From the NCBI RefSeq assembly GCF_045063725.1, contig NZ_CP173695.1: a stretch of DNA of 64,000 nt; one strand, 5' to 3'. Both the position numbers and the translations under genes were made by a program. Under the pieces are notes generated by a model. It saw only the letters and a program-made list of their open reading frames with translations, was not told the DNA's origin and searched no databases. This DNA comes from Sellimonas catena. Its GTDB lineage: Bacteria > Bacillota > Clostridia > Lachnospirales > Lachnospiraceae. Of the stretch, positions 7,399 to 15,537 are shown in pieces. Within the stretch, counting starts at the first letter, position 1. Every line of letters begins with the position of its first letter.

Positions 7399-8685
7399 CT
7401 ATTTAAAATACTCAAAACTCAGTCCGTACATCCGGATTGTGTCGCCTTCCTCAACACCAAGCTCTTCCAGTTTTTCCAGAATACCGGTTTCCTTGAGGAA
7501 GTTCTGGAAGAAACGGAATCCTTTCTCGGAATCGAGGTTGGTATATCCAAGCATCTTTTCGATCTTCGGTCCTTCTACTACAAAGACACCATCTTCTTCT
7601 TTCTCCACTGTGTACGGGAGATCCGCAACCAAAAGTTCGTCCTCCGGGAAGAACTCCTGCGCAAAGGTGATCGGTTTGGAATCCAGCTTTTTCAGTTCGT
7701 TATTCACATACCATAACAGATCCTGAATTCCCTCTCCTGTCACACCGGAGATGGCAAACACCTTATATCCTTTTGGCTCGAACTCAGCCCGGATCCGCTC
7801 TACCGGATCTTCATCGCCTTCGTAGATCAGATCGGTTTTATTTGCCGCAATGACCTGAGGGCGTTCGGAAAGTTCTTTATTATATTTTTCAAGTTCACCG
7901 TTGATTTTGTAGATATCCTCGATCGGGTCTCTGCCTTCACTTCCGGCAGCATCCACCACATGAATCATCATCTTTGTACGTTCGATATGGCGGAGAAACT
8001 CGTGTCCAAGTCCTGCTCCAAGTGAGGCACCTTCGATCAGTCCCGGAATATCCGCCAGGACAAATCCCTCTCCATCTGCCAGATCTACAACACCCAGGTT
8101 TGGCGCCAGTGTCGTAAAATGATAGTTAGCGATCTTCGGGTTCGCATTTGTTACTCTGGACAGGAATGTGGATTTTCCGACATTCGGGAAACCGAGAAGT
8201 CCTACATCGGCAATGACCTTGAGCTCCAGATTCACCCAGAGTTCCTGGGCCGGCTGTCCCGGCTGTGCATACTTCGGAACCTGCATGGTGGAAGTTGCAA
8301 AGTGCTGGTTTCCAAGACCGCCTTTACCGCCTTTTAAGATGATCTGCCGGCGGTTGTCACCGGACATATCAGCTACGACCTTTCCGGTCTCCGCTTCTCT
8401 TACGATCGTACCTTCCGGAACACGAAGAACAATGTCTTTTCCGTTTGCTCCGTGGCAGCGCTTTTTCTTGCCGTTCTCACCCGGTTCCGCACAGTATTTA
8501 CGGCGGTGTCTGAAATCTACGAGCGTATTCAGACCGTCATCGATTTCAAAAACCACATCGCCGCCCTTACCGCCGTCGCCGCCGTCCGGGCCGCCGTTCG
8601 GAACATAAAGCTCACGGCGGAAGCTGACGTGTCCGTCGCCGCCTTTTCCTGATTTTATAAAAATTTTTGCTCTGTCTGCAAACAT
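7399..8685 (-). CDS. obgE: GTPase ObgE/CgtA
   Basis: A 428-residue essential GTPase for late 50S assembly and stress signalling. The glycine-rich Obg fold spans about 1-158 (runs such as GGDGGKGGD). The G domain has P-loop GFPNVGKS at 165-172, switch motif ADIPGLIEGA and base-specificity motif NKTD. A C-terminal OCT domain covers about 350-428. Start MFADRAKIFIKSGKGGDGH is the family norm. It is separated from rpmA by a terminator, so it probably has its own promoter in 8690-8755. Confidence 0.98.
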   Translation of the reverse strand: MFADRAKIFIKSGKGGDGHVSFRRELYVPNGGPDGGDGGKGGDVVFEIDDGLNTLVDFRHRRKYCAEPGENGKKKRCHGANGKDIVLRVPEGTIVREAETGKVVADMSGDNRRQIILKGGKGGLGNQHFATSTMQVPKYAQPGQPAQELWVNLELKVIADVGLLGFPNVGKSTFLSRVTNANPKIANYHFTTLAPNLGVVDLADGEGFVLADIPGLIEGASLGAGLGHEFLRHIERTKMMIHVVDAAGSEGRDPIEDIYKINGELEKYNKELSERPQVIAANKTDLIYEGDEDPVERIRAEFEPKGYKVFAISGVTGEGIQDLLWYVNNELKKLDSKPITFAQEFFPEDELLVADLPYTVEKEEDGVFVVEGPKIEKMLGYTNLDSEKGFRFFQNFLKETGILEKLEELGVEEGDTIRMYGLSFEYFK

Positions 8686-8755
8686 GTTTCTTTCCTCTCA
8701 AAAAAGTGTTACAGCTTGTTTCTACTACATTATATAAAGAAAAGGTGTAAAAAAC

Positions 8756-8786
8756 AAGGCTTCAAACCGACCAGATTTGAAGCCTT
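8756..8786 (-). terminator. Terminator of the rplU-prp-rpmA operon
   Basis: AAGGCTTCAAA (8756-8766) and TTTGAAGCCTT (8776-8786) form an 11-bp stem. On the minus strand it is followed by TGTTTTTT, matching the direction of rpmA transcription. Confidence 0.88.
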
Positions 8787-8820
8787 TGTATGTTCTTCGA
8801 TTCATAGCATCAGCAGATGA

Positions 8821-9105
8821 CTACTCAGCTACCGGGTATACAGAAACCTGTTTCTTGTCTCTGCCCTTTCTTTCGAATCTTACGATACCGTCAGATGTAG
8901 CAAATAATGTGTCATCTCCACCGCGTCCAACATTTACACCCGGATGAATCTTTGTTCCGCGCTGTCTGTAAAGGATGTTGCCGGCTTTGACGAACTGTCC
9001 GTCTGCTCTCTTGGCACCAAGTCTCTTGGACTCGGAATCACGTCCGTTCTTTGTAGAACCAACTCCCTTTTTATGAGCGAAAAACTGAAGGTTTAATTTC
9101 ATCAT
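8821..9105 (-). CDS. rpmA: 50S ribosomal protein L27 with Prp-cleaved N-terminal extension
   Basis: A 94-residue L27. The mature protein should begin at HKKGVGSTKNGRDS; ahead of it lies MKLNLQFFA, the extension found in Firmicutes. In Staphylococcus this is removed by the cysteine protease Prp so that the N terminus can reach the peptidyl transferase centre. The prp gene lies 3 bp upstream, completing the pair. Two ATGs in tandem open the frame; either gives the same cleavage product. Confidence 0.97.
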   Translation of the reverse strand: MMKLNLQFFAHKKGVGSTKNGRDSESKRLGAKRADGQFVKAGNILYRQRGTKIHPGVNVGRGGDDTLFATSDGIVRFERKGRDKKQVSVYPVAE

Positions 9106-9108
9106 GGT

Positions 9109-9441
9109 TTACACCTCCCTGAATCTCAAATCAATATATTTTCTGTACTCTTCATCTTCTGCCATATTCTGAAGTCCCAGAACCATGGCGGAAAACAGTA
9201 ATGCCGCTTCCTTCGATGGAGAATGTAAAAACCGGTAATCGATCTTTCCGCTCTCATCATCGGCTGTGACAGAAGCCTCGTCCTGAGTGAAGGCCTCAAT
9301 GGAATTGACCGTGTTGATCACAAGCATTGACGCAGCTGCACAGACGATGTCTTCACCTGCCGGAGCATATCCGGCATGTCCCTCTGTCAGGAAACCGACA
9401 TACTCATTTTTTGCATTTTGATAAACCGTAATCTTAATCAT
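9109..9441 (-). CDS. prp: Ribosomal-processing cysteine protease Prp
   Basis: A 110-residue protease that trims the N-terminal extension of L27. Catalytic His22 (TEGHAGYA) and Cys34 (EDIVCAAAS) are both present at the family spacing. It lies between rplU and rpmA, the conserved order, and so is made together with its substrate. Confidence 0.96.
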   Translation of the reverse strand: MIKITVYQNAKNEYVGFLTEGHAGYAPAGEDIVCAAASMLVINTVNSIEAFTQDEASVTADDESGKIDYRFLHSPSKEAALLFSAMVLGLQNMAEDEEYRKYIDLRFREV

Positions 9442-9446
9442 TTTGA

Positions 9447-9755
9447 TTAAGCGTTGATTTTTTCAATCTTCACAGCTGTGTACTGCTGTCTGTGACCGTT
9501 TTTCTTGTGGTAGCCTGTCTTCGGTTTGTATTTGTAAACGACAACTTTTTTCGCTTTGCCGTCTCCAAGTACAGACGCTTCTACAGTTGCACCTTCCACT
9601 GTCGGATTACCGATCTTCAGTCCGTCATTGCTCACTGCAAGAACCTGATCAAATGTGTAAGTCGTACCAGCTTCTGCTCCGAGCTTTTCTACCTTAATGA
9701 TATCGCCTTCAGCTACTTTGTACTGTTTACCACCTGTTGCTATAATTGCGTACAT
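9447..9755 (-). CDS. rplU: 50S ribosomal protein L21
   Basis: A 102-residue L21. The start MYAIIATGGKQYKVAEGD at 9755 matches the family and has TAGGAGGTGCC directly upstream; an in-frame upstream Met at 9848 would add 31 non-homologous residues, so I reject it. The C-terminal KYKPKTGYHKKNGHRQ is the typical rRNA-binding tail. First gene of the rplU-prp-rpmA operon. Confidence 0.97.
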   Translation of the reverse strand: MYAIIATGGKQYKVAEGDIIKVEKLGAEAGTTYTFDQVLAVSNDGLKIGNPTVEGATVEASVLGDGKAKKVVVYKYKPKTGYHKKNGHRQQYTAVKIEKINA

Positions 9756-9850
9756 ATGGCACCTCCTATTATCATTACTCGCCAGCTTCGGTGTCCTGAA
9801 AAGAAACTTTGAAACCTCGCTGTGCGGCATACTCATATATATTAGCATGA
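9756..9850 (-). ncRNA. Probable L21 leader region
   Basis: The roughly 95 bases before rplU carry no gene. On the minus strand they include GCCGCACAGCGAGGTTTC and CACCGAAGCTGGCGAG before the ribosome binding site. Firmicutes often carry a structured L21 leader at this place. I infer the leader from position and the short GC-rich blocks; I could not fold it or compare it with the family model. Confidence 0.4.
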
Positions 9851-9863
9851 CCTTTTAGGAAAA

Positions 9864-10661
9864 TCAAGCACTTTTCAGTAATTTTTCTGCATTTTTCCAA
9901 AGGATATTTTCCTTATCTTCAGATGAAAGATCCAGTCCCTGAAAATACCGGAGAAATTCACTCTGTCCTGCCCATGGCGAATCTGTCGCAAAGAGAATCC
10001 GGTCCGCTCCGTGTTCGGACACAATCCGTAGAAACTGTACGTCCGGAATCTTTGTGAAGCAGGCTGCCGTATCCAGCCAGACATCTTCCCCGATCAGGCA
10101 TTCCTCCACCTCATCCCAGCGCATAAATCCGCCCATATGGGCAAGGATAAGCTTCTGTGGATGAACCTGCTGAATTACATCCCGGATCATGGCAGGAGTA
10201 GCATGTACAAAATCCGGATATCCCGGATCCAGTCCTGCATGGACACTGATGATCATTCCCAGTTCCGATGCATAGTCCAGAATCTTCAGATAGCCGGGAT
10301 CATCAAACCGTGTCTCCTGGTAATCCGGATGAAGCTTGATCCCCTGAAATCCGTTTCGTTTCAGCTCCTGCAGTCGTTCTTTCAGATGGTCGCATGCCGG
10401 ATGAATCCCGCCAAAAGAAAGAAGCTTTCCTCCGGTCTTCTCCGTGACCTCCATTGCGAACCGGTTGATCGAATCAAACTGAGAAGGCTTTGTCACAACC
10501 GGAAGTACAATACTTCTCCCGATTCCTGACTTCTCCATGGATTCCAGGAGGGATTCGTATGTTCCGGACAGGTGAGCTTTTTCTCCACACTGCTGTTCCA
10601 GAAAGGAGATGGTACGCTCCACAATCTTTTCCGGAAAAATGTGGGTGTGAAAATCAATCGT
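9864..10661 (-). CDS. Amidohydrolase-family (TIM-barrel) metal-dependent hydrolase
   Basis: A 265-residue amidohydrolase_2-type protein of unknown substrate. Metal ligands are visible: HxH in DFHTHIFPE at residues 5-7, a His in KLILAHMGG, and an Asp in LFATDSPWAG. I start at MTIDFHTH (10661), which overlaps the end of the CBS gene by 8 bp; an upstream in-frame Met at 10694 would overlap further. It is co-transcribed with the CBS-domain gene. Members of this superfamily include decarboxylases and lactonases, so no substrate is proposed. Confidence 0.85.
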   Translation of the reverse strand, partial: TIDFHTHIFPEKIVERTISFLEQQCGEKAHLSGTYESLLESMEKSGIGRSIVLPVVTKPSQFDSINRFAMEVTEKTGGKLLSFGGIHPACDHLKERLQELKRNGFQGIKLHPDYQETRFDDPGYLKILDYASELGMIISVHAGLDPGYPDFVHATPAMIRDVIQQVHPQKLILAHMGGFMRWDEVEECLIGEDVWLDTAACFTKIPDVQFLRIVSEHGADRILFATDSPWAGQSEFLRYFQGLDLSSEDKENILWKNAEKLLKSA

Positions 10662-11079
10662 CATTCTTATCGCCGCTTCCCTTAACTTTGTCATTCAGAT
10701 ATCCGATGATATCACGTCTTGTCACAATACCGATAAAGAAATGCTGATCGTCCTCCACCGGTACAAAATTCTGCTCCATGGCCCGCTTTACCAGATCTTC
10801 CATATCCGCCTCAATGCTGACCGGAAGGTAATCATGCCTTCTTTCAAATTTCATGACGGAAAGGTTTTCAGCCTGCCGGATATCAAGGGTATGGGAATCC
10901 TTCAGTCCCCACAAAAGATCCCCTTCTGTAATGGTCCCGACATATTTTCCCTCTTTATTCAAAATCGGCACGCAGGAATATTTATAATGCTCCATAATCT
11001 CCATTGCCTGACGTACTGTGTGATAATCGTAGATAAAAGCCAGTTCTGCCTTTGGATGCAGAAAAAATAAAATATTCAT
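10654..11079 (-). CDS. Two-CBS-domain protein
   Basis: A 141-residue protein made almost entirely of a pair of CBS domains (about 12-62 and 75-132), with characteristic SCVPILNKEGKYVGTITEGD and NFVPVEDDQHFFIGIVTRRD segments. Such pairs bind adenosyl nucleotides and sense energy state or act as a regulatory partner. It lies between the aspartate kinase and the amidohydrolase genes; the partner is not evident. Confidence 0.88.
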   Translation of the reverse strand: MNILFFLHPKAELAFIYDYHTVRQAMEIMEHYKYSCVPILNKEGKYVGTITEGDLLWGLKDSHTLDIRQAENLSVMKFERRHDYLPVSIEADMEDLVKRAMEQNFVPVEDDQHFFIGIVTRRDIIGYLNDKVKGSGDKNDD

Positions 11080-11118
11080 TTTAAAACCTCTTCTATAAAT
11101 CTTTCCTGTAAGTTGTTT

Positions 11119-12436
11119 TTAAAGCTGTGTATTCACAAAAATATCGTAAATCGCCGTGATTGCCTGTTCAAAATCATGGCACCGCACGCCGATGATGATG
11201 TTAAGCTCGCTGGATCCCTGGTCGATCATCTTGACATTGACATTGGCGTGGGACAATGCCGCGAAGATACGTCCGGACGTTCCCCTCGTCTGACGCATTC
11301 CTCTTCCCACGACAGCAATCAGTGCCAGATCGGATTCCAGTTCAATAAAGTCCGGTGACACGGCACGGTGGATGCCTGCAAGGACTTTCTGCTCTTTGCT
11401 TTCAAATTCATCCTGATGAACGAACACCGTCATCGTATCGATTCCGGAAGGCATGTGTTCGATACAGACATTGTTTTCCTCGAATACCTGAAGCACCTTC
11501 CGGCAGAAGCCGACTTCCGTGTTCATCATGGCCTTGTCAATCGTGACGGATGCAAATCCTTTCTTCCCGGCAATTCCGGTGATCGTAAACCGCGGGTGAC
11601 GGCATGTGTCCTCTACAATCAAGGTTCCCGGGTCCTCCGGCCGGTTCGTATTCCGGATGTTGATCGGAATTCCTTCCTTTCGTACCGGGAAAATCGCATC
11701 CTCATGCAGTACAGTTGCTCCCATATAGGACAGCTCACGCAGTTCCCGGTAGGTGATCGTTTCAATCACTGCCGGATCCTTGACAATCCGCGGATCTGCC
11801 ACCAGAAATCCGGAAACATCCGTCCAGTTCTCGTAAAGATCAGCGTGAACGGCCTTTGCCACAAGGATCCGGTGATATCTGATCCTCCCCTGGAAAAGGT
11901 GGTCACGTTTCCATCCGGATCGCTTCCGTAAAATCCAGGAATGACCGCACATCCGGTATTTTCCAGGCGCTGCTGCAGCATGGAATTGGTCTTTTCCGTA
12001 TTAAGACGTCCGTCTTTGTCGAAGAAGATCACATCAGCGGCATCGACAAACTCAAACTCCAGATAGGCAGCCATAATCAGTCCGTTCAGGTATTCGCCTC
12101 TGGAGGCCGCGTACTGCCGTCCTGCTTTCTGCTCAAACTGCTCTCGGATCTGTTCAAACTCTTTCTCAAGAGAAAGAGTAAGGGAAAGCCCGTCGATGAT
12201 TTCCTGATAGCGGGATGTAATGAACTTCCACTCTTCAGAATAATCCAGCCCTTTCTCGGCCTTGTCATAGCACAAGTAAAGCATGTCCGTAATCTTGGTA
12301 TCTCTGGAGTTCCGTTTTCCGGTGCCGACGGTATTACATATTTTCTCGACTTTTCACTTCGGATGATCTCTCCCGCTTTCTGGAACTGGGCCGCGCTTGC
12401 AAGAGAGCTTCCTCCGAATTTTACTACTTTTGGCAT
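11119..12436 (-). pseudogene. Aspartate kinase with two single-base frame breaks
   Basis: Aspartate kinase phosphorylates aspartate, the first step to lysine, threonine and methionine. The N terminus MPKVVKFGGSSLASAAQFQK is clear, with a ribosome binding site GAAGGAGCG before 12436. The frame is lost near 12319 after KYVIPSAP: adding one C to the forward CC run restores GKRNSRDTKITDML. It is lost again near 11861 after GGSDITGSL: adding one C restores VAKAVHADLYENW. The C-terminal region has two ACT domains (for example TVFVHQDEF and ELNIIIGV). The residues around both breaks are well conserved and otherwise undamaged, so either the gene died very recently or these are assembly errors. Confidence 0.9.
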
Positions 12437-12454
12437 ATTCAAACGCTCCTTCAC

Positions 12455-13063
12455 TTATCGATTGTGCAGAATATCAAAGGCAACAGACGGAGTAAAGACG
12501 ACGCCATGAATTCCTTCCCTGCAGGCTGCCGCTGCGTTTTCCTCGATATCGTCAAAGAACAGAGCCTTTGCCGGATCGATCTGATACCGCTCAAGCAGTG
12601 TCTGGTAAATCTGCGGTTCCGGTTTCAGGCACTTTTCCTGCCAGGAAAAGACACCGCCGTCAAATGTTTCGATAAAAGAAAGTCTGTCCTTTGTCATTTC
12701 GTACAGGCCTTCTGAATAGTTGGAAAGATAATATACCCGGTATCCCCGCTCACGGAACCAGCTGATCAGATCCAGGGTGTAGTCCGCAGGCTGAATACAT
12801 TCGCAGAGCCTGTCATAGACAAGCCGGATCTCCTCTTCGATTTCCGGATCGTTGGCGATGAATGCGTCACACCAGTCATCCGGTCCATACGTCCCTTTAT
12901 CGCCTTCATACCAGGCACTGCTGCGAAAAACAGCATTTGCAACCCGTTCTCTGATGTCCGGGTCAAAATCAAACTGATCGAGGCAGAATGCTTCGCTGTA
13001 CCGGATCAGAACATTTCCAAGGTCGAAGATGACCGTGTTACAGGTATCTACAGGTATTTTCAT
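12455..13063 (-). CDS. HAD-family hydrolase (haloacid dehalogenase-like, class IA)
   Basis: A 202-residue HAD phosphatase-like protein. Motif I is FDLGNVLI (Asp, then Gly where many have a second Asp), motif II YLSNYS, motif III Lys in CLKPEPQIY, and motif IV FFDDIEEN. The DxG variation in motif I resembles YihX-type sugar phosphatases. It ends 18 bp before the aspartate kinase start. Substrate unknown. Confidence 0.88.
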   Translation of the reverse strand: MKIPVDTCNTVIFDLGNVLIRYSEAFCLDQFDFDPDIRERVANAVFRSSAWYEGDKGTYGPDDWCDAFIANDPEIEEEIRLVYDRLCECIQPADYTLDLISWFRERGYRVYYLSNYSEGLYEMTKDRLSFIETFDGGVFSWQEKCLKPEPQIYQTLLERYQIDPAKALFFDDIEENAAAACREGIHGVVFTPSVAFDILHNR

Positions 13064-13137
13064 CTCATTTTCCTCCTGTCTGCTTCTCCACTATGTACTA
13101 CTTTACATTGATAAAGTGAAGAATGCAACAAATTTCT

Positions 13138-13629
13138 TTACTTTTCCTCTTTTCTTATGACATCGCCATAGACAGCACGGGAAGCTGTTTTCAGATCCTC
13201 CGGCGACAGTCTCAGCTGCATTCCCAGTTTTCCTCCGCTTACATAAAGTTTTTCCAGCTGCTTTGCATCTTCCTGAATCACGGTTGGAAACTGCTTTTTC
13301 ATGCCGATGGCGGTACATCCTCCACGGACATATCCTGTGATCGCAGTCAGATTTTTCAGCGGGATCATTTCCAGTGATTTTTCTCCTACCACTTTCGCGG
13401 CTTTCTTGAAATCAATTTCTTTTTCAATAGGAATGACAAACACATAGTGGGACCCGCTTTTTGCCTGGGTTACCAGCGTCTTATACACTTCTTCATGCGG
13501 CAGCGACAGCTGGTCGGCGGTCGCGATACCGTCCTCGAAATTTTCACATTCATACGTCTGATATTCATACGGAATATTCATCCGGTCCAGAATCCGCATG
13601 GCATTGGTTTTCAGTTCTTTTTTACTCAT
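13138..13629 (-). CDS. ybaK: Cys-tRNA(Pro)/aminoacyl-tRNA deacylase YbaK/EbsC
   Basis: A 163-residue trans-editing protein that hydrolyses mischarged Cys-tRNA(Pro). The invariant Lys lies in VYKTLVTQ, and GGCTAIGMKKQFPTVI is the family signature. I start at MSKKELK (13629): its ATGAGTAA overlaps the stop of the RNase G gene, which implies coupled translation. An upstream in-frame start at 13659 would add ten residues without homology. Confidence 0.93.
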   Translation of the reverse strand: MSKKELKTNAMRILDRMNIPYEYQTYECENFEDGIATADQLSLPHEEVYKTLVTQAKSGSHYVFVIPIEKEIDFKKAAKVVGEKSLEMIPLKNLTAITGYVRGGCTAIGMKKQFPTVIQEDAKQLEKLYVSGGKLGMQLRLSPEDLKTASRAVYGDVIRKEEK

Positions 13630-14836
13630 CTGTGTGCGCCTTCTTTCTGACTGCCTCATAAAGGGGCGGATGTACTTTTTTTCTTGTAATTTCCATCAGT
13701 TCCAGCCGGGTGATGTCAATCACCTCTGTCTTAACCGGGTCTGCTGCTGTCAGCTCCCGCATGGTCCGGATCAGAATTTCCCGGTCTTCCGTCTCTGACA
13801 GATTGATAAAATCAATCAGAATGATGCCGGACAGATTCCGAAGCCGGATCTGCCTTGCCGCCTCTTTGGCCGCCTCCAGATTCTGCTTCAGGTAACGCTC
13901 GTTTTTCCCGGAAACCGCCCGTCCTGTATTGACATCGATTACCGTCAGTGCTTCTGTAGGCTGAATGATCAGGCTTCCGCCCGATTTCAGCCAGACTCTC
14001 TGAGAAAGCGCCCTTTCCATTTCCCGCTCCAGACTGTAGAGCTTGACAAGAGGAAACTGCGGATCCGTATACAGTCTGAGACTGTCCAGCACTTTTGGTT
14101 CGGTCTGTTCCAGATAGGATCTGAGACGCTCATAAACGTCCGGGAGGTCGGTCACAACCTCTTCCAGCGTATCCCAGCGGACATGGGCAAATCCCGCCTC
14201 TTCTCCTGCCGCTCCCGCTTTCAGGCGGGTGAAACAGGTGCGTGTCCCGGCTCTTTCAATCAGGTCTGCAAGCTCTTTTTCCTGTTTCTGCAACTCTTGG
14301 TGCAGTTCCTCCAGAGTCAGCTGAGCCGCTTCCGTACGGAGAATCACGCCAAATGGAGAGCTGTCTGTTTCCTGAAGCCATGCTTTCAGAGCTTCCCGTT
14401 CCTTTTTCGGAATTCGGGAGGAAACGCCGGGCATCTGCTTTTTGCGCGATACGACAGCGTACCGGCCGGTCAGCGAAATATCCGTAGTAAGAGACGGCTT
14501 TTTTGCCTTGGATGCTTCCTTTTTCACCTGTACGACCAGTTCATCCCCGACACAGACCGGCTTTTTCCCTGCTTTGGAAGTAAAACAGCCATCTGCTGCC
14601 TCCTCCTCACTGCAGTAACACTCCATCCCTGGAAAAATTTCAATAAAAACCGCATGGATATTCGGAATTCTTTTTTTTACCTTTCCAATATAGATATCTC
14701 CCGCATGAACCGTTTTTTCCGGATGCTCATTTTGAGCCGTTTCGTCCGTGCAGAAGATTTCGGCCGTCTTTCCGTCCTCTTCCAGGAAAAAGCAGAGACG
14801 ATCCATTACATTTGTTACAAGCACTTTCTGTTTCAT
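13622..14836 (-). CDS. rng: Ribonuclease E/G family protein (RNase G)
   Basis: A 404-residue endoribonuclease for RNA decay and rRNA processing. An S1-like region spans about 38-120. The catalytic, metal-binding aspartates are Asp301 (VIDVNTGRAV) and Asp342 (IILIDFINL), matching the E. coli pair in spacing. The protein ends soon after the catalytic domain, so the zinc-link cysteines and small domain of the longer E. coli enzyme are not evident. It overlaps ybaK and abuts the DUF2344 gene, forming part of the conserved TIGR03960-DUF2344-rng unit. Confidence 0.93.
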   Translation of the reverse strand: MKQKVLVTNVMDRLCFFLEEDGKTAEIFCTDETAQNEHPEKTVHAGDIYIGKVKKRIPNIHAVFIEIFPGMECYCSEEEAADGCFTSKAGKKPVCVGDELVVQVKKEASKAKKPSLTTDISLTGRYAVVSRKKQMPGVSSRIPKKEREALKAWLQETDSSPFGVILRTEAAQLTLEELHQELQKQEKELADLIERAGTRTCFTRLKAGAAGEEAGFAHVRWDTLEEVVTDLPDVYERLRSYLEQTEPKVLDSLRLYTDPQFPLVKLYSLEREMERALSQRVWLKSGGSLIIQPTEALTVIDVNTGRAVSGKNERYLKQNLEAAKEAARQIRLRNLSGIILIDFINLSETEDREILIRTMRELTAADPVKTEVIDITRLELMEITRKKVHPPLYEAVRKKAHTDE

Positions 14837-15537
14837 TATACGATCTCCGTTCCAAGCGCATCCAGCGGTACCAGTGCTTCATCCTTTCTGGCATAGTTCT
14901 CCAGCCGGTGATAACGGTAATCTGCTTCTGCATCCAGATTTGATCCGGTCTGCTTTAAGAGCGCGGACATCACAAGTTCCGGTTTCAGATTGGTGGAACT
15001 TCCCGCGCATACTTTCATAAAAATCGACGCGCCCTGCTTTTCCATTTCCAGAATCCATGGACGGATATTGACTTCTTTTTCGCTCTTCTTTGTCTGTTTT
15101 ACGACCAGAATCTCTTCCTGAGAAAGGAAGTTTTGAATATCCTCTTTAGTGACTTCTTCTGTCTCATCTTTCGGAAGGGCAAGGTAATCAGCCGCCTCGA
15201 TGATCGCCATACCAGTTGCTTTCTTTTCCTCCGGAATCTGAACGAAGCTTACGACTTCCATTCCTTCTGCCATCACTTCGTTGAGCCTTCTCACCGCCTC
15301 TTTGGATGCAACCGGCCCGGTCAGTTCAATATCAAAATATTCCCCGTCACTGGTCAGTCCGACGCCAAGGGGATTGGCAAAGGACATGATCATATGCGGA
15401 CTGAATCCCTGGGTAAATGCGATCGGGATCTCTGCCCGGCGCATAGCCTTCTGGAAATACCGCATCACATCCAGATGACCGATAAATTTCATTACTCCGT
15501 ATTTTCGGAACTTAATTCTTGCCTTCAAAGCAGACAC
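14836..15537 (-). CDS. TIGR03936/DUF2344 family protein
   Basis: A 233-residue protein of the family that accompanies, or is fused to, the TIGR03960 radical SAM protein. It begins with the typical RIKFRKYGVMKFIGHLDVMR and contains GFSPHMIMSFANPLGVGL. No catalytic function is established. Its first 26 bp overlap the end of the radical SAM gene and its stop shares bases with the RNase G start, so the three are made as a unit; a role in RNA modification or ribosome maintenance is only a guess. Confidence 0.92.
   Translation of the reverse strand: MSALKARIKFRKYGVMKFIGHLDVMRYFQKAMRRAEIPIAFTQGFSPHMIMSFANPLGVGLTSDGEYFDIELTGPVASKEAVRRLNEVMAEGMEVVSFVQIPEEKKATGMAIIEAADYLALPKDETEEVTKEDIQNFLSQEEILVVKQTKKSEKEVNIRPWILEMEKQGASIFMKVCAGSSTNLKPELVMSALLKQTGSNLDAEADYRYHRLENYARKDEALVPLDALGTEIV

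Noticed and set aside
9756..9848. Longer L21 with 31 extra N-terminal residues
   Set aside because: The extension is not seen in L21 proteins, and a strong ribosome binding site sits before the MYAII start.
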